The notes under the pieces: model-generated
What the model was told of the DNA's origin: nothing
Seen by the model: the letters and a program-made list of their open reading frames with translations, nothing else
Database searches by the model: none
Shown: one piece after another, positions 1 through 5,136 of the stretch
Layout of the letters: each line of letters begins with the position of its first letter
Numbering within the stretch: position 1 is the first letter of the stretch
Program-made: the position numbers and the translations under genes
Source: Clostridia bacterium
Lineage (GTDB): Bacteria > Bacillota > Clostridia > Christensenellales > Pumilibacteraceae
Length of the DNA stretch: 5,818 nt
NCBI GenBank assembly: GCA_017452405.1
Contig: JAFTMM010000135.1
Coordinates: forward strand, 1-5,818
Reading direction: 5' to 3'

Positions 1-300
1 ATTGCAACGCTGAAAGTGCTTGGATATAATATGCGTGAGGTTGCAGGTTACGTGTTCCGTGAAATATTCCTGCTCGTCATTCTCGGCGTATTAGTGGGCT
101 TTGGTTTGGGCTTCGGTCTGCTCTATTTCATCATAAGTTCAATAAATTCTGCCAATCTTGTATTCCCTGTCGTAATCGAGTGGTGGACTTTCCTTGTCGG
201 TGCAGGTATTACGATCCTATTCTCCCTGTTAGTCGATCTAATACTACTTCCTAAACTCAAAAAAATCGACATGGCAGACTCAATGAAAGCGGTGGATTAA
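1..300 (+). CDS. ABC transporter permease, FtsX/MacB-like, C-terminal fragment
   Basis: This is the 3' end of a gene that enters from the left edge; the frame is open from base 1 and stops with TAA at 298-300, giving 99 residues. It begins with IATLKVLGYNMREV, the cytoplasmic segment (E-I-A-T-L-K-V-L-G) that precedes the penultimate membrane helix of FtsX-domain permeases. Two hydrophobic helices follow, at about residues 22-45 and 59-82. It ends in a basic tail, LKKIDMADSMKAVD, typical of the last residues of large Bacillota FtsX-like permeases. Such proteins pair with an ATPase to export or sense peptides, lipids or antibiotics, or to drive cell-wall hydrolases; the fragment does not show which. 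The GTG at 16 lies inside the conserved segment and is not a start. No hairpin terminator is visible directly after the stop. Confidence 0.85.
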   Translation: MATLKVLGYNMREVAGYVFREIFLLVILGVLVGFGLGFGLLYFIISSINSANLVFPVVIEWWTFLVGAGITILFSLLVDLILLPKLKKIDMADSMKAVD

Positions 301-323
301 GTGAAAAAATAATTGAAATTTTA

Positions 324-352
324 TTGACTATTTTATGAATATTTGTTATTTT
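324..352 (+). promoter_or_regulatory. Promoter of the lipoprotein gene (extended -10)
   Basis: A -35 box TTGACT (324-329, five of six consensus bases) lies 17 bases before TATTTT (347-352, four of six). The TG dinucleotide at 344-345 gives an extended -10 (TGnTATTTT). Transcription would start near 359, leaving a 5' leader of about 29 bases that carries AAAGGAG (371-377), 10 bases before the ATG at 388. This suggests that the small gene is transcribed apart from the permease. Confidence 0.6.
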
Positions 353-387
353 AAATAAAATACAAATAAAAAAGGAGATAAGAAAAC

Positions 388-741
388 ATGAAAAAAGTAC
401 TTAGTATTGTCACCCTTGCCCTTGCAGTCGTTGCTATCAGCGCGTTTATGTTCGCTTGCGTACCCGATACGATTGAGTCGGCTAAAACAAAAATGGGAAA
501 TGCAGGTTATGCAGTAGCAGGATATTCGGTTGATGCTGAAGGCGTGGAAGGTACGTTCACGGCGGTAAAACTTACCGGAGATAATGCAGGAACTATATTT
601 GCTGTTATTTTCGATACTGAGGAAAATGCAAAAAAATTCTATGACGCTTTTCCTAATAGTGATGACTACGATTATTTCAAGCAGAACGCTAAATGGGTTT
701 ATTTCGGTTCAGAAGCAGCTATTAAGGTATTCGAAGGCTAA
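388..741 (+). CDS. Small putative lipoprotein of unknown function
   Basis: The 117-residue product starts with a clear export signal: MKK, then a hydrophobic stretch (about residues 4-22), then FMFAC with Cys24 as the only cysteine. That position fits a lipoprotein signal peptidase II site, although Phe at -2 is not the usual lipobox residue, so lipidation is likely rather than certain. The mature part of about 94 residues is soluble and rich in Gly, Ala, Asp and aromatics. Its likely alpha/beta order is a strand pair around GTFTAVKL and GTIFAVIFD, an acidic helix EENAKKFYDAF, and a final WVYFGSEAAIKVFEG. I do not recognise a named family. The ATG at 388 is fixed by AAAGGAG at 371-377. The gene sits alone between its own promoter and a terminator. 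Surface display on the outer face of the membrane is an inference from the signal alone. Confidence 0.8.
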   Translation: MKKVLSIVTLALAVVAISAFMFACVPDTIESAKTKMGNAGYAVAGYSVDAEGVEGTFTAVKLTGDNAGTIFAVIFDTEENAKKFYDAFPNSDDYDYFKQNAKWVYFGSEAAIKVFEG

Positions 742-752
742 ATAAAGACAAC

Positions 753-804
753 AAACGAGGCTGTCGCAAGTGGATAAATTAATTCGCTTGCGACAGCCCC
801 GTTT
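753..804. terminator. Bidirectional intrinsic terminator between convergent genes
   Basis: A long hairpin has arms 753-770 and 787-804, with one mismatch (758/799). The core GGCTGTCGCAAG pairs with CTTGCGACAGCC, and weaker pairs continue inward to about 775/782. It is followed by TTTATAT on the plus strand and, read from the other side, by TTTGTTGTCTTTATT. It lies 11 bases after the lipoprotein stop and 17 bases after the pyrophosphatase stop, so it can end both converging transcripts. Confidence 0.85.
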
Positions 805-820
805 ATATGGATCAGGAAAA

Positions 821-1351
821 CTACTTGCCGTATTTTTCGTTATAAACTTGCATACAGCGCTCGATTACTTCGCGCGCTACCTTATGCCCTTCGATCTTGG
901 ATACGAAAGTCTTTTTGCCCTCAAGCTGTTTATAGACCGTGAAGAAGTGCTCCATTTCGTTCATGAGATGTTCGGGCATATCGTGTATGGACTTATAGCA
1001 AGCGTTTGCAGGATCGCCGAACGGAAGCGCAACGATTTTTTCGTCCATTTCCCCGCCGTCCTCCATCGTGATTATACCGATAGGATAACAACGAACGAGC
1101 GAACTGTTAAGTATGGGCTCGGAGCAAAGCACGAGAACGTCAAGAGGGTCACCGTCCTCGGACAACGTGCGCGGAATAAAGCCGTAGTTTGCTGGATAAT
1201 GCGTAGAGGTATAAAGTACGCGGTCAAGTATAAGCATGCCCGTTTCTTTGTCGAGTTCGTATTTTTGTTTTTGCCCTTTGGTAATTTCTATATACGCAAT
1301 AAAGTCACGCGGAGAAATGCGGGAGGGGTCTATGTCGTGCCAAATGTTCAT
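821..1351 (-). CDS. ppa: Inorganic pyrophosphatase, family I (soluble)
   Basis: This cytoplasmic enzyme hydrolyses PPi to two phosphates and so pulls DNA, RNA, protein and cell-wall precursor synthesis forward. The product has 176 residues, the normal length of bacterial family I enzymes. The signature EDGDPLDVLV holds Asp66, Asp68 and Asp71, the metal-binding acidic trio. Other active-site positions of the Escherichia coli enzyme are matched: Glu22, Lys30 and Glu32, Arg44, Tyr52 and Tyr56 in YPANYGFIP, Asp98, Asp103 and Lys105 in EDGGEMDEK, and Tyr140-Lys141 in FFTVYKQLEGK. All key residues seem intact, so activity is expected. The start is an ATG at 1351 with AAGAAGGT (1357-1364) just upstream, a modest SD. 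The gene has its own promoter and shares the bidirectional terminator at 753-804. It is not the manganese-dependent family II (DHH) enzyme used by many other Bacillota. Confidence 0.96.
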   Translation of the reverse strand: MNIWHDIDPSRISPRDFIAYIEITKGQKQKYELDKETGMLILDRVLYTSTHYPANYGFIPRTLSEDGDPLDVLVLCSEPILNSSLVRCYPIGIITMEDGGEMDEKIVALPFGDPANACYKSIHDMPEHLMNEMEHFFTVYKQLEGKKTFVSKIEGHKVAREVIERCMQVYNEKYGK

Positions 1352-1376
1352 ATTTTACCTTCTTATCTTTTTTTAT

Positions 1377-1405
1377 ATAATAGCACATTACGAATTGTTT
1401 TTCAA
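1377..1405 (-). promoter_or_regulatory. Promoter of ppa (near-consensus, extended -10)
   Basis: On the minus strand, TTGAAA (plus 1400-1405) is followed by a 17-base spacer and TATTAT (plus 1377-1382). TGC directly before the -10 (1383-1385) makes it an extended -10. Transcription would start near 1370, about 20 bases before the ATG, leaving room only for the SD. This points to strong, probably constitutive sigma-A transcription independent of the oxidoreductase gene upstream. Confidence 0.75.
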
Positions 1406-1456
1406 TACCTTTTTGAAGATTTCACGAAAATTTTTTAATTGCGCAAAATAATGAGC

Positions 1457-1488
1457 AAAGCGTGTTACAGCAATCTGCAACACGCTTT
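1457..1488 (-). terminator. Intrinsic terminator after the FAD oxidoreductase
   Basis: The hairpin arms AAAGCGTGTT (1457-1466) and AACACGCTTT (1479-1488) are extended inward by CAG/CTG around a four-base loop. The one internal mismatch (A1467/C1478) becomes a G-U pair in the minus-strand RNA. It starts 3 bases after the oxidoreductase stop codon. The T-tract is better on the plus side (1486-1492) than on the minus side (CTCATTATTTT), so its efficiency for the minus transcript may be moderate. Confidence 0.65.
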
Positions 1489-1490
1489 TT

Positions 1491-3047
1491 TTAATATACG
1501 TTCTGTTTTTTCTTTATATTTATCGGGATTACCAGCGCCATAGGCTCACTTGTGCGGAACAATACTCCGTCTTCGTCGCAAATACGCTGGGCGGCAAACT
1601 TGCCCGTTATTATAGCAGGAGGCAAACCACCGCTCTGGAAGATACATTGACCGGAGAGTATAAATCCGTCAAGACCTTTAATTCTGCCCTTCTGCATGAG
1701 CGCCTTGCCATTTTTGGTGTGCACGAAGCCCTGGAATGATCCGCGACGGGTATTGAGATAGCGTTCGTACGTACAGGGCGTTACGAAGTCGATAAGTTCA
1801 AGCTTGCCGTCAAGTTCGGGATAACGCGAAACTATGCGCTCCTCGATTTCCTTAGCCATGCGCGCCTTTTCTGCCTTGTACGTGCCGTTCTGCTTGCGCG
1901 CTTTCCACCAGAAATACATTTCGTCGTCCCCGATAAGCTGTGCTTGCAGTACGCAAGTTCCATCCGGCGCTTTCATCGTCTTGTCATAGGAGTAGTTGCG
2001 GAGAGCTATGCCCTCGTAGTCTTTATCCATAGTAACGGGATCGACTACGGCGTGCAGTCCGAGAGGGAAATTTCGCACGTCTGCCGAGCATTTGAATACG
2101 GCGATAGTCATGGTATATATGGGGTATTTCTCGCTGTCGGCGTACCGTTCGTCCATTTTTTTGACGGGGTATGCTCCACCGAGTAGCTTTTTAAGACAAT
2201 GCTCGGCAGCAGTAGACGATACCACCCAATCGGCAGGATAAAATCTGCCGTCTTTACTATCTACTCCCACCGCACGATTTCTTATTATGCGCACGCGCTC
2301 GGCTTCCACGCCTAAGCGAATCACTCCACCCAGCTCGTTATAATAATTGCACATACGTTCACTCATTGCCATTGAACCGCCGATAGGGATTCCCCCGTCC
2401 TTGTTCATGACGTGCGCGAGCATATAAAGCATACTCATAAGGTTATAGCCCGGCGCCATATACGACGAGAAGAAGTAGCGTATGCGTTCATTTTTGAAGC
2501 GCTTACCGTACTCGGCGCAGTCTACCTTAGAGAATTTATTAACCCAATAATAGTCGTTCCACATAGTCAGTCCGATACGAAGTAGCTGTCCTAAGCGCAT
2601 TAAGTCCACCGGCTTATCTACCGGACCTTCGATACGCCTGAAACGACGAATAAGTTTAATGAACTTGTTTATTTCCTTTTCGTCTTCGGGCGCAACTCTA
2701 AGCAATTCTTCACGGAATTTCTTAATATCTGCCCATATGGTCAAGCGCTCACCGTCGGGGAAATCAAATACGGAAAAATCATTCTGAAAAAATATCTCCG
2801 TATCACTATCAAGCGAGTGAGTTTCTCGCCACATTTTATAATACAGGCTGTTGGGATTAGTACCTACCAGCCAATGGATACAGCCGTCAATATAACAACC
2901 CTTACGCTCCCAGCCTATGCACGCCCCACCGGGGATTCCGTTCTTTTCGAGTATTTCTACGTCGTAACCGTTTTTGAGAAGGTAGATGCCGGTAGCAAGA
3001 CCGGACACGCCTCCGCCTATTATAACAACTTTTCTTTTGGTCTTCAA
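1491..3047 (-). CDS. NAD(P)/FAD-dependent oxidoreductase, phytoene desaturase/CrtISO-like
   Basis: The product is about 518 residues. A Rossmann FAD-binding motif opens the protein: VVIIGGGVSGLATGIYLLKN (residues 7-26), with Glu34 in EILEKN placed to bind the adenosine ribose and GG at 40-41. A second FAD contact block, LSGQCIFQSGGLPPAIITG (about 464-482), closes the fold. GGIPIGGSMAMSERM (218-232) is the family's central conserved region. This arrangement matches the COG1233 flavoproteins: phytoene desaturases, carotenoid isomerases and retinol saturases. The substrate cannot be read from sequence, and no carotenoid gene is nearby. I place the start at TTG 3047 because AGGAG (3058-3062) lies 10 bases ahead of it and a TATAAT box lies at 3076-3081. 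The same frame stays open to a TTG at 3089, but that start has no SD and would contain the promoter. No signal peptide is seen, so it is probably cytoplasmic or peripheral to the membrane. Confidence 0.9.
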   Translation of the reverse strand: MKTKRKVVIIGGGVSGLATGIYLLKNGYDVEILEKNGIPGGACIGWERKGCYIDGCIHWLVGTNPNSLYYKMWRETHSLDSDTEIFFQNDFSVFDFPDGERLTIWADIKKFREELLRVAPEDEKEINKFIKLIRRFRRIEGPVDKPVDLMRLGQLLRIGLTMWNDYYWVNKFSKVDCAEYGKRFKNERIRYFFSSYMAPGYNLMSMLYMLAHVMNKDGGIPIGGSMAMSERMCNYYNELGGVIRLGVEAERVRIIRNRAVGVDSKDGRFYPADWVVSSTAAEHCLKKLLGGAYPVKKMDERYADSEKYPIYTMTIAVFKCSADVRNFPLGLHAVVDPVTMDKDYEGIALRNYSYDKTMKAPDGTCVLQAQLIGDDEMYFWWKARKQNGTYKAEKARMAKEIEERIVSRYPELDGKLELIDFVTPCTYERYLNTRRGSFQGFVHTKNGKALMQKGRIKGLDGFILSGQCIFQSGGLPPAIITGKFAAQRICDEDGVLFRTSEPMALVIPINIKKKQNVY

Positions 3048-3057
3048 ATCGCTTTCG

Positions 3058-3062
3058 CTCCT
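3058..3062 (-). promoter_or_regulatory. Ribosome-binding site fixing the TTG start at 3047
   Basis: AGGAG on the minus strand, 10 bases ahead of the TTG at 3047-3045. The upstream alternative TTG at 3089 has only AT-rich DNA before it. The SD therefore decides in favour of the shorter protein, whose sequence begins MKTKRKVVIIGGG, six residues before the FAD fold. Confidence 0.7.
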
Positions 3063-3075
3063 GTTCGTTATACCT

Positions 3076-3104
3076 ATTATACTACCCAAATATTAACAAA
3101 TATA
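3076..3104 (-). promoter_or_regulatory. Probable promoter of the oxidoreductase gene
   Basis: A perfect TATAAT lies at plus 3076-3081 (minus strand), so transcription would begin near 3069, just before the AGGAG. The -35 region at the usual spacing (around 3099-3104) reads TATATT and is poor, so the promoter may be weak or need an activator. The assignment rests on the -10 box and its fit with the SD and TTG start. Confidence 0.45.
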
Positions 3105-3185
3105 TAACTACGTGAGGTTTATATTCATAAATTTTAGTATTCATTTGCAGTAAGTAATGTAATTTCTTATTTGTTGTCCGCAATA

Positions 3186-3217
3186 AAAAACTCTCAGCGA
3201 ATATGCTGAGAGTTTTT
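3186..3217 (-). terminator. Strong intrinsic terminator ending the ribosomal protein operon
   Basis: A perfect 13-bp stem, AAAAACTCTCAGC (3186-3198) with GCTGAGAGTTTTT (3205-3217), has a six-base loop and runs of six A and five T on its flanks, so it works on either strand. It starts 27 bases after the rplL stop. A small perfect palindrome GCTTTATAAAGC (3221-3232) lies between the stop and this hairpin. No readthrough partner such as rpoB follows; the next gene has its own promoter. Confidence 0.9.
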
Positions 3218-3244
3218 ATTGCTTTATAAAGCACCGTAGCCGAA

Positions 3245-3619
3245 TTACTTCATTTCTGCAGTTGCGCCAACTTCCTTGAACTTAGCGATGATTTCGGTAG
3301 CGGTTTCCTTGGAAACGCCTTCCTTAACGGTGGAAGGAACGCCGTCTACGAGAGCCTTAGCTTCGCCAAGACCAAGACCGGTGAGCTCACGAACTACCTT
3401 GATGCAAGGAATCTTGTTTGCGCCTGCATTGGTAAGAACTACGTCAAACTCGGTCTTTTCTTCAGCTGCGGGAGCTGCTGCGCCACCTGCTGCGGGAGCT
3501 GCAACTGCCATAGCGGCAGCGGATACTCCGAACTTTTCTTCAATTGCCTTAACGAGATCGTTGAGCTCCATAACGCTCATCTTCTCGATCTCTTCAACCA
3601 TTTTTGCTATATCAGCCAT
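3245..3619 (-). CDS. rplL: 50S ribosomal protein L7/L12 (bL12)
   Basis: This is the flexible stalk protein of the large subunit. It binds L10 as dimers and recruits and stimulates the translation GTPases EF-Tu, EF-G, IF2 and RF3. The 124 residues show all three parts: an N-terminal dimerisation helix region (about 1-32, MVEEIEKMSVMELNDLVKAI), an Ala/Gly/Pro-rich hinge (about 34-53), and a globular C-terminal domain (about 56-124) with GANKIPCIKVVRELTGLGL. Lys74, Arg77 and Lys88, matching the factor-contacting Lys70, Arg73 and Lys84 of E. coli, are kept. Gly85 replaces the usual Lys in GLGLKEAK, and Cys72 sits on the factor-binding helix; both are minor oddities. The ATG at 3619 has AAGGAGA (3629-3635) nine bases ahead. 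The gene is 74 bases after rplJ and the last of its operon. Confidence 0.98.
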   Translation of the reverse strand: MADIAKMVEEIEKMSVMELNDLVKAIEEKFGVSAAAMAVAAPAAGGAAAPAAEEKTEFDVVLTNAGANKIPCIKVVRELTGLGLGEAKALVDGVPSTVKEGVSKETATEIIAKFKEVGATAEMK

Positions 3620-3673
3620 TTTATTTAATCTCCTTGAAATTTTTAATTAGAATTTTTTGTTTTTAGTTTGTTT

Positions 3674-3690
3674 AAGCGACTAAACCGCTT
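3674..3690 (-). other. Small hairpin in the rplJ-rplL spacer
   Basis: AAGCG and CGCTT form a 5-bp stem with a seven-base loop, starting 3 bases after the rplJ stop. No U-tract follows directly, so it is not an evident terminator. Because L12 is needed in several copies per L10, a hairpin here could shield the rplL message or reduce coupling between the genes, but that is speculation from position alone. Confidence 0.3.
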
Positions 3691-3693
3691 GTT

Positions 3694-4188
3694 TTACGCC
3701 GACTTCTTAGCGATTTCGCTGAGACATACGGCGAGGTTGCGCATAGGCGCGGTAAGCACTCCGAGAAGCATGGAGAGCAATACGGGTTTGGGAGGAATGC
3801 TAGCGAGAACTTTGATCTCGTCAATAGTAGCAGCCTTGCCTTCGATTACACCGCCCTTGAGTTCAAGCATCTTGGTTTTCTGTCCGCCTTCTACTGCTAC
3901 CTTTGCGCCTGCAACGGTATCATCATAAGAGAACGCAACGGCGGTAGGTCCTTCGAATACTTTATCATAACCGGTAAGACCGCATTTTTCGAAAGCGCGA
4001 AGAAGGATCTTATTCTTAATTACCTTATACTCTACGTTAGCTTTTCTCATCTCGACACGGAGAGCGGTATCCTGTTCAACGGTAAGACCGCAGTGGTTTA
4101 CGAGCACAACGCTCTTGGACTTCTGAATCTTCTCTACAACTTCGTTGACAAGCGCTTCCTTAGCCGCAATAATTTCTTTATTTGCCAT
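3694..4188 (-). CDS. rplJ: 50S ribosomal protein L10 (uL10)
   Basis: L10 anchors the L12 dimers to 23S rRNA at the base of the GTPase-associated stalk. As an L10(L12)4 complex it also represses its own operon by binding the leader RNA. The product has 164 residues, near the B. subtilis length. The N-terminal globular domain holds the conserved VEYKVIKNKILLRAF (52-66) and EGPTAVAFS (79-87). The C-terminal helix, PVLLSMLLGVLTAPMRNLA (135-153) and the residues up to about 162, is the platform for L12. Its length suggests two dimers rather than the three seen in some thermophiles (inference). The ATG at 4188 is preceded by AGGAGG (4201-4206) at a rather long 12-base spacing. The gene follows the attenuator leader at 4241-4378 and precedes rplL. 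Confidence 0.98.
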   Translation of the reverse strand: MANKEIIAAKEALVNEVVEKIQKSKSVVLVNHCGLTVEQDTALRVEMRKANVEYKVIKNKILLRAFEKCGLTGYDKVFEGPTAVAFSYDDTVAGAKVAVEGGQKTKMLELKGGVIEGKAATIDEIKVLASIPPKPVLLSMLLGVLTAPMRNLAVCLSEIAKKSA

Positions 4189-4208
4189 TTAAGTTATTAA
4201 CCTCCTTT

Positions 4209-4231
4209 TGCTTATATCATAGGATTAAGCA
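4209..4231 (-). other. Hairpin directly before the rplJ ribosome-binding site
   Basis: In the minus-strand RNA, UGCUUA pairs with UAAGCA, and AUC/GAU continues the stem inside around a four-base loop with one bulged A, giving nine pairs in 23 bases. It ends two bases before the AAAGGAGG of rplJ. It leaves the SD free, so it might keep the site open or help space it from the attenuator. AT-rich pairs make it only moderately stable. Confidence 0.4.
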
Positions 4232-4234
4232 GGA

Positions 4235-4270
4235 TTTTATAAAAGCCCCGACTTCGTTAGTCGGGGCCTT
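4235..4270 (-). terminator. Attenuator terminator in the rplJL leader
   Basis: The minus-strand RNA has AAGGCCCCGACU (4270-4259), the loop AACGA, and AGUCGGGGCUUU (4253-4242). This makes a 12-bp stem with one G-U pair, followed by UUUUAU. It lies after rplA but before rplJ, so it can act only as an attenuator or partial terminator inside the operon. An alternative partner for its 5' arm is found at 4321-4330. Confidence 0.8.
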
Positions 4271-4378
4271 GCTGTGTTATTAAACGGACTGGTTGCCGTT
4301 TAGTTACAAAGTAAGTTTCTGCCTCGACTAGCTCCGTTTAGGATTTAAGACCTTTCGGTCACTCGTTTTCTACGGAAG
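4241..4378 (-). ncRNA. L10 leader: autoregulatory attenuator of rplJL
   Basis: Between rplA and rplJ the minus-strand RNA shows, in order: CUUCCGUAG (4378-4370); a GACC-GAAA-GGUC tetraloop hairpin (4360-4349); UUAAAUCCUAAACGGAG (4348-4332), whose ACGGA pairs back with UCCGU; UAGUCGAGGC (4330-4321); a hairpin UAAACGG/CCGUUUA (4302-4281); and the terminator. From memory, the GUAGA...CUUAAUCCU...CGGAG pattern is that of the L10 leaders of Bacillota. UAGUCGAGGC can pair with GCCCCGACUA, the 5' arm of the terminator, at 9 of 10 positions, making it a good antiterminator. In B. subtilis, L10(L12)4 binds this kind of leader and favours termination; the same mechanism is inferred here. Exact ends are uncertain, and I could not draw a clear kink-turn or the direct overlap expected between the L10-bound fold and the antiterminator. 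Confidence 0.8.
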
Positions 4379-4386
4379 AATTGGTT

Positions 4387-4434
4387 GTTCGCCAAAGCCG
4401 GCGAACTGTGACGGTCGCTAATTCAGCGAACCGT
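4387..4434 (-). other. Two hairpins just after the rplA stop
   Basis: The minus-strand RNA forms ACGGU(U)CGCU-GAAUU-AGCGACCGU (4434-4411, nine pairs with one bulged U), starting one base after the rplA stop. A 7-bp hairpin GUUCGCC/GGCGAAC (4406-4387) with a six-base loop follows. Neither is followed by a U-tract, so they are not obvious terminators. They may protect the 3' end of the rplKA message, form an outer part of the L10 leader, or mark a processing site. Function is unknown. Confidence 0.5.
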
Positions 4435-4435
4435 A

Positions 4436-5122
4436 TTATGCCTTATGGGTAACCTTAATTCCAGGGCCCATAGTAGCGGCAAGCGTAACGCTCTTGATAT
4501 ACACACCCTTAGCTGCCGCAGGCTTTGCCTTAACGATAGCATCCATAAGGGTCTGGTAGTTCTCAAGAAGCTTGTCTTTGCCGAAGGACTTTTTGCCGAT
4601 GGGGCAGTGAATGATAGCGGTCTTATCAAGTCTGTACTCAACCTTACCTGCCTTAGCGTCCTTAACTGCCTTAGCAACGTCCATAGTAACCGTACCCGAC
4701 TTAGGCGAGGGCATAAGACCCTTAGGTCCGAGGATACGCGCTACACGACCCATCTGACCCATCATGTCGGGAGAGGTAACGCACACGTCGAAGTCGAGGA
4801 AGTTTTCGGAGATAATCTTCTGAATGATTTCCTCTGCGCCTACGATGTCTGCGCCTGCTGCGGTTGCAGCGTCTGCCTTGTCACCCTTTGCGATAACGAG
4901 GACTTTAACTTTCTTACCCGTTCCGTTGGGAAGAACTACCGTGCCACGTACCTGCTGGTCAGCCTGACGAGGATCTACGCCTAAACGAACGTGAAGTTCG
5001 ATAGTTTCGTCAAACTTAGCCTTTGCGGTAGCGATTGCGTTCTCGATAGCGGTGTCGGGTTCGTATGCTTTCTTTACGTCAACTTCGGTGATAGACGCTT
5101 TGTAATTCTTGCTGAGCTTCAT
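4436..5122 (-). CDS. rplA: 50S ribosomal protein L1 (uL1)
   Basis: L1 forms the mobile stalk near the E site and helps move deacylated tRNA out of the ribosome. In many bacteria it also represses the L11-L1 operon by binding its mRNA. The 228 residues equal the usual length. Visible landmarks are KFDETIELHVRLGVDPRQAD (36-55), RGTVVLPNGTGK (59-70), GRVARILGPKGLMPSPKSGT (125-144), KAGKVEYRLDKTAIIHCPIG (157-176) and the C-terminal LAATMGPGIKV (214-224), whose Thr217-Met218-Gly219 belong to the rRNA-binding surface of the family. The ATG at 5122 has GGGAGG (5131-5136) eight bases ahead; this SD directly abuts the rplK stop, only 14 bases away, so the two genes are very likely translationally coupled. 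Confidence 0.98.
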   Translation of the reverse strand: MKLSKNYKASITEVDVKKAYEPDTAIENAIATAKAKFDETIELHVRLGVDPRQADQQVRGTVVLPNGTGKKVKVLVIAKGDKADAATAAGADIVGAEEIIQKIISENFLDFDVCVTSPDMMGQMGRVARILGPKGLMPSPKSGTVTMDVAKAVKDAKAGKVEYRLDKTAIIHCPIGKKSFGKDKLLENYQTLMDAIVKAKPAAAKGVYIKSVTLAATMGPGIKVTHKA

Positions 5123-5136
5123 TTATGCGTCCTCCC

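Noticed and set aside
16..300. Separate 94-residue membrane protein starting at GTG 16
   Set aside because: The frame is open to base 1 and residues before the GTG belong to the conserved FtsX motif, so it is the tail of a larger permease.
770..1438. Long plus-strand open frame (222 codons) across the pyrophosphatase region
   Set aside because: It lies antisense to ppa, starts inside the terminator hairpin, has no SD and shows no recognisable domain; the minus-strand frame has a complete pyrophosphatase active site.
3276..3650. Plus-strand open frame opposite rplL
   Set aside because: It mirrors the Ala-rich codons of rplL, giving low-complexity Ser/Ala/Thr sequence, and has no SD.
4367..4398. 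Promoter-like pair TTGGCG-17-TAGAAA on the minus strand before the L10 leader
   Set aside because: Both boxes match only four of six bases, the -35 is inside a stable hairpin, and a start near 4360 would remove the 5' arm of the L10-leader fold.
4445..4984. Plus-strand open frame of 179 codons opposite rplA
   Set aside because: It is antisense to an intact L1 gene, has no recognisable domain and lacks a good ribosome-binding site.
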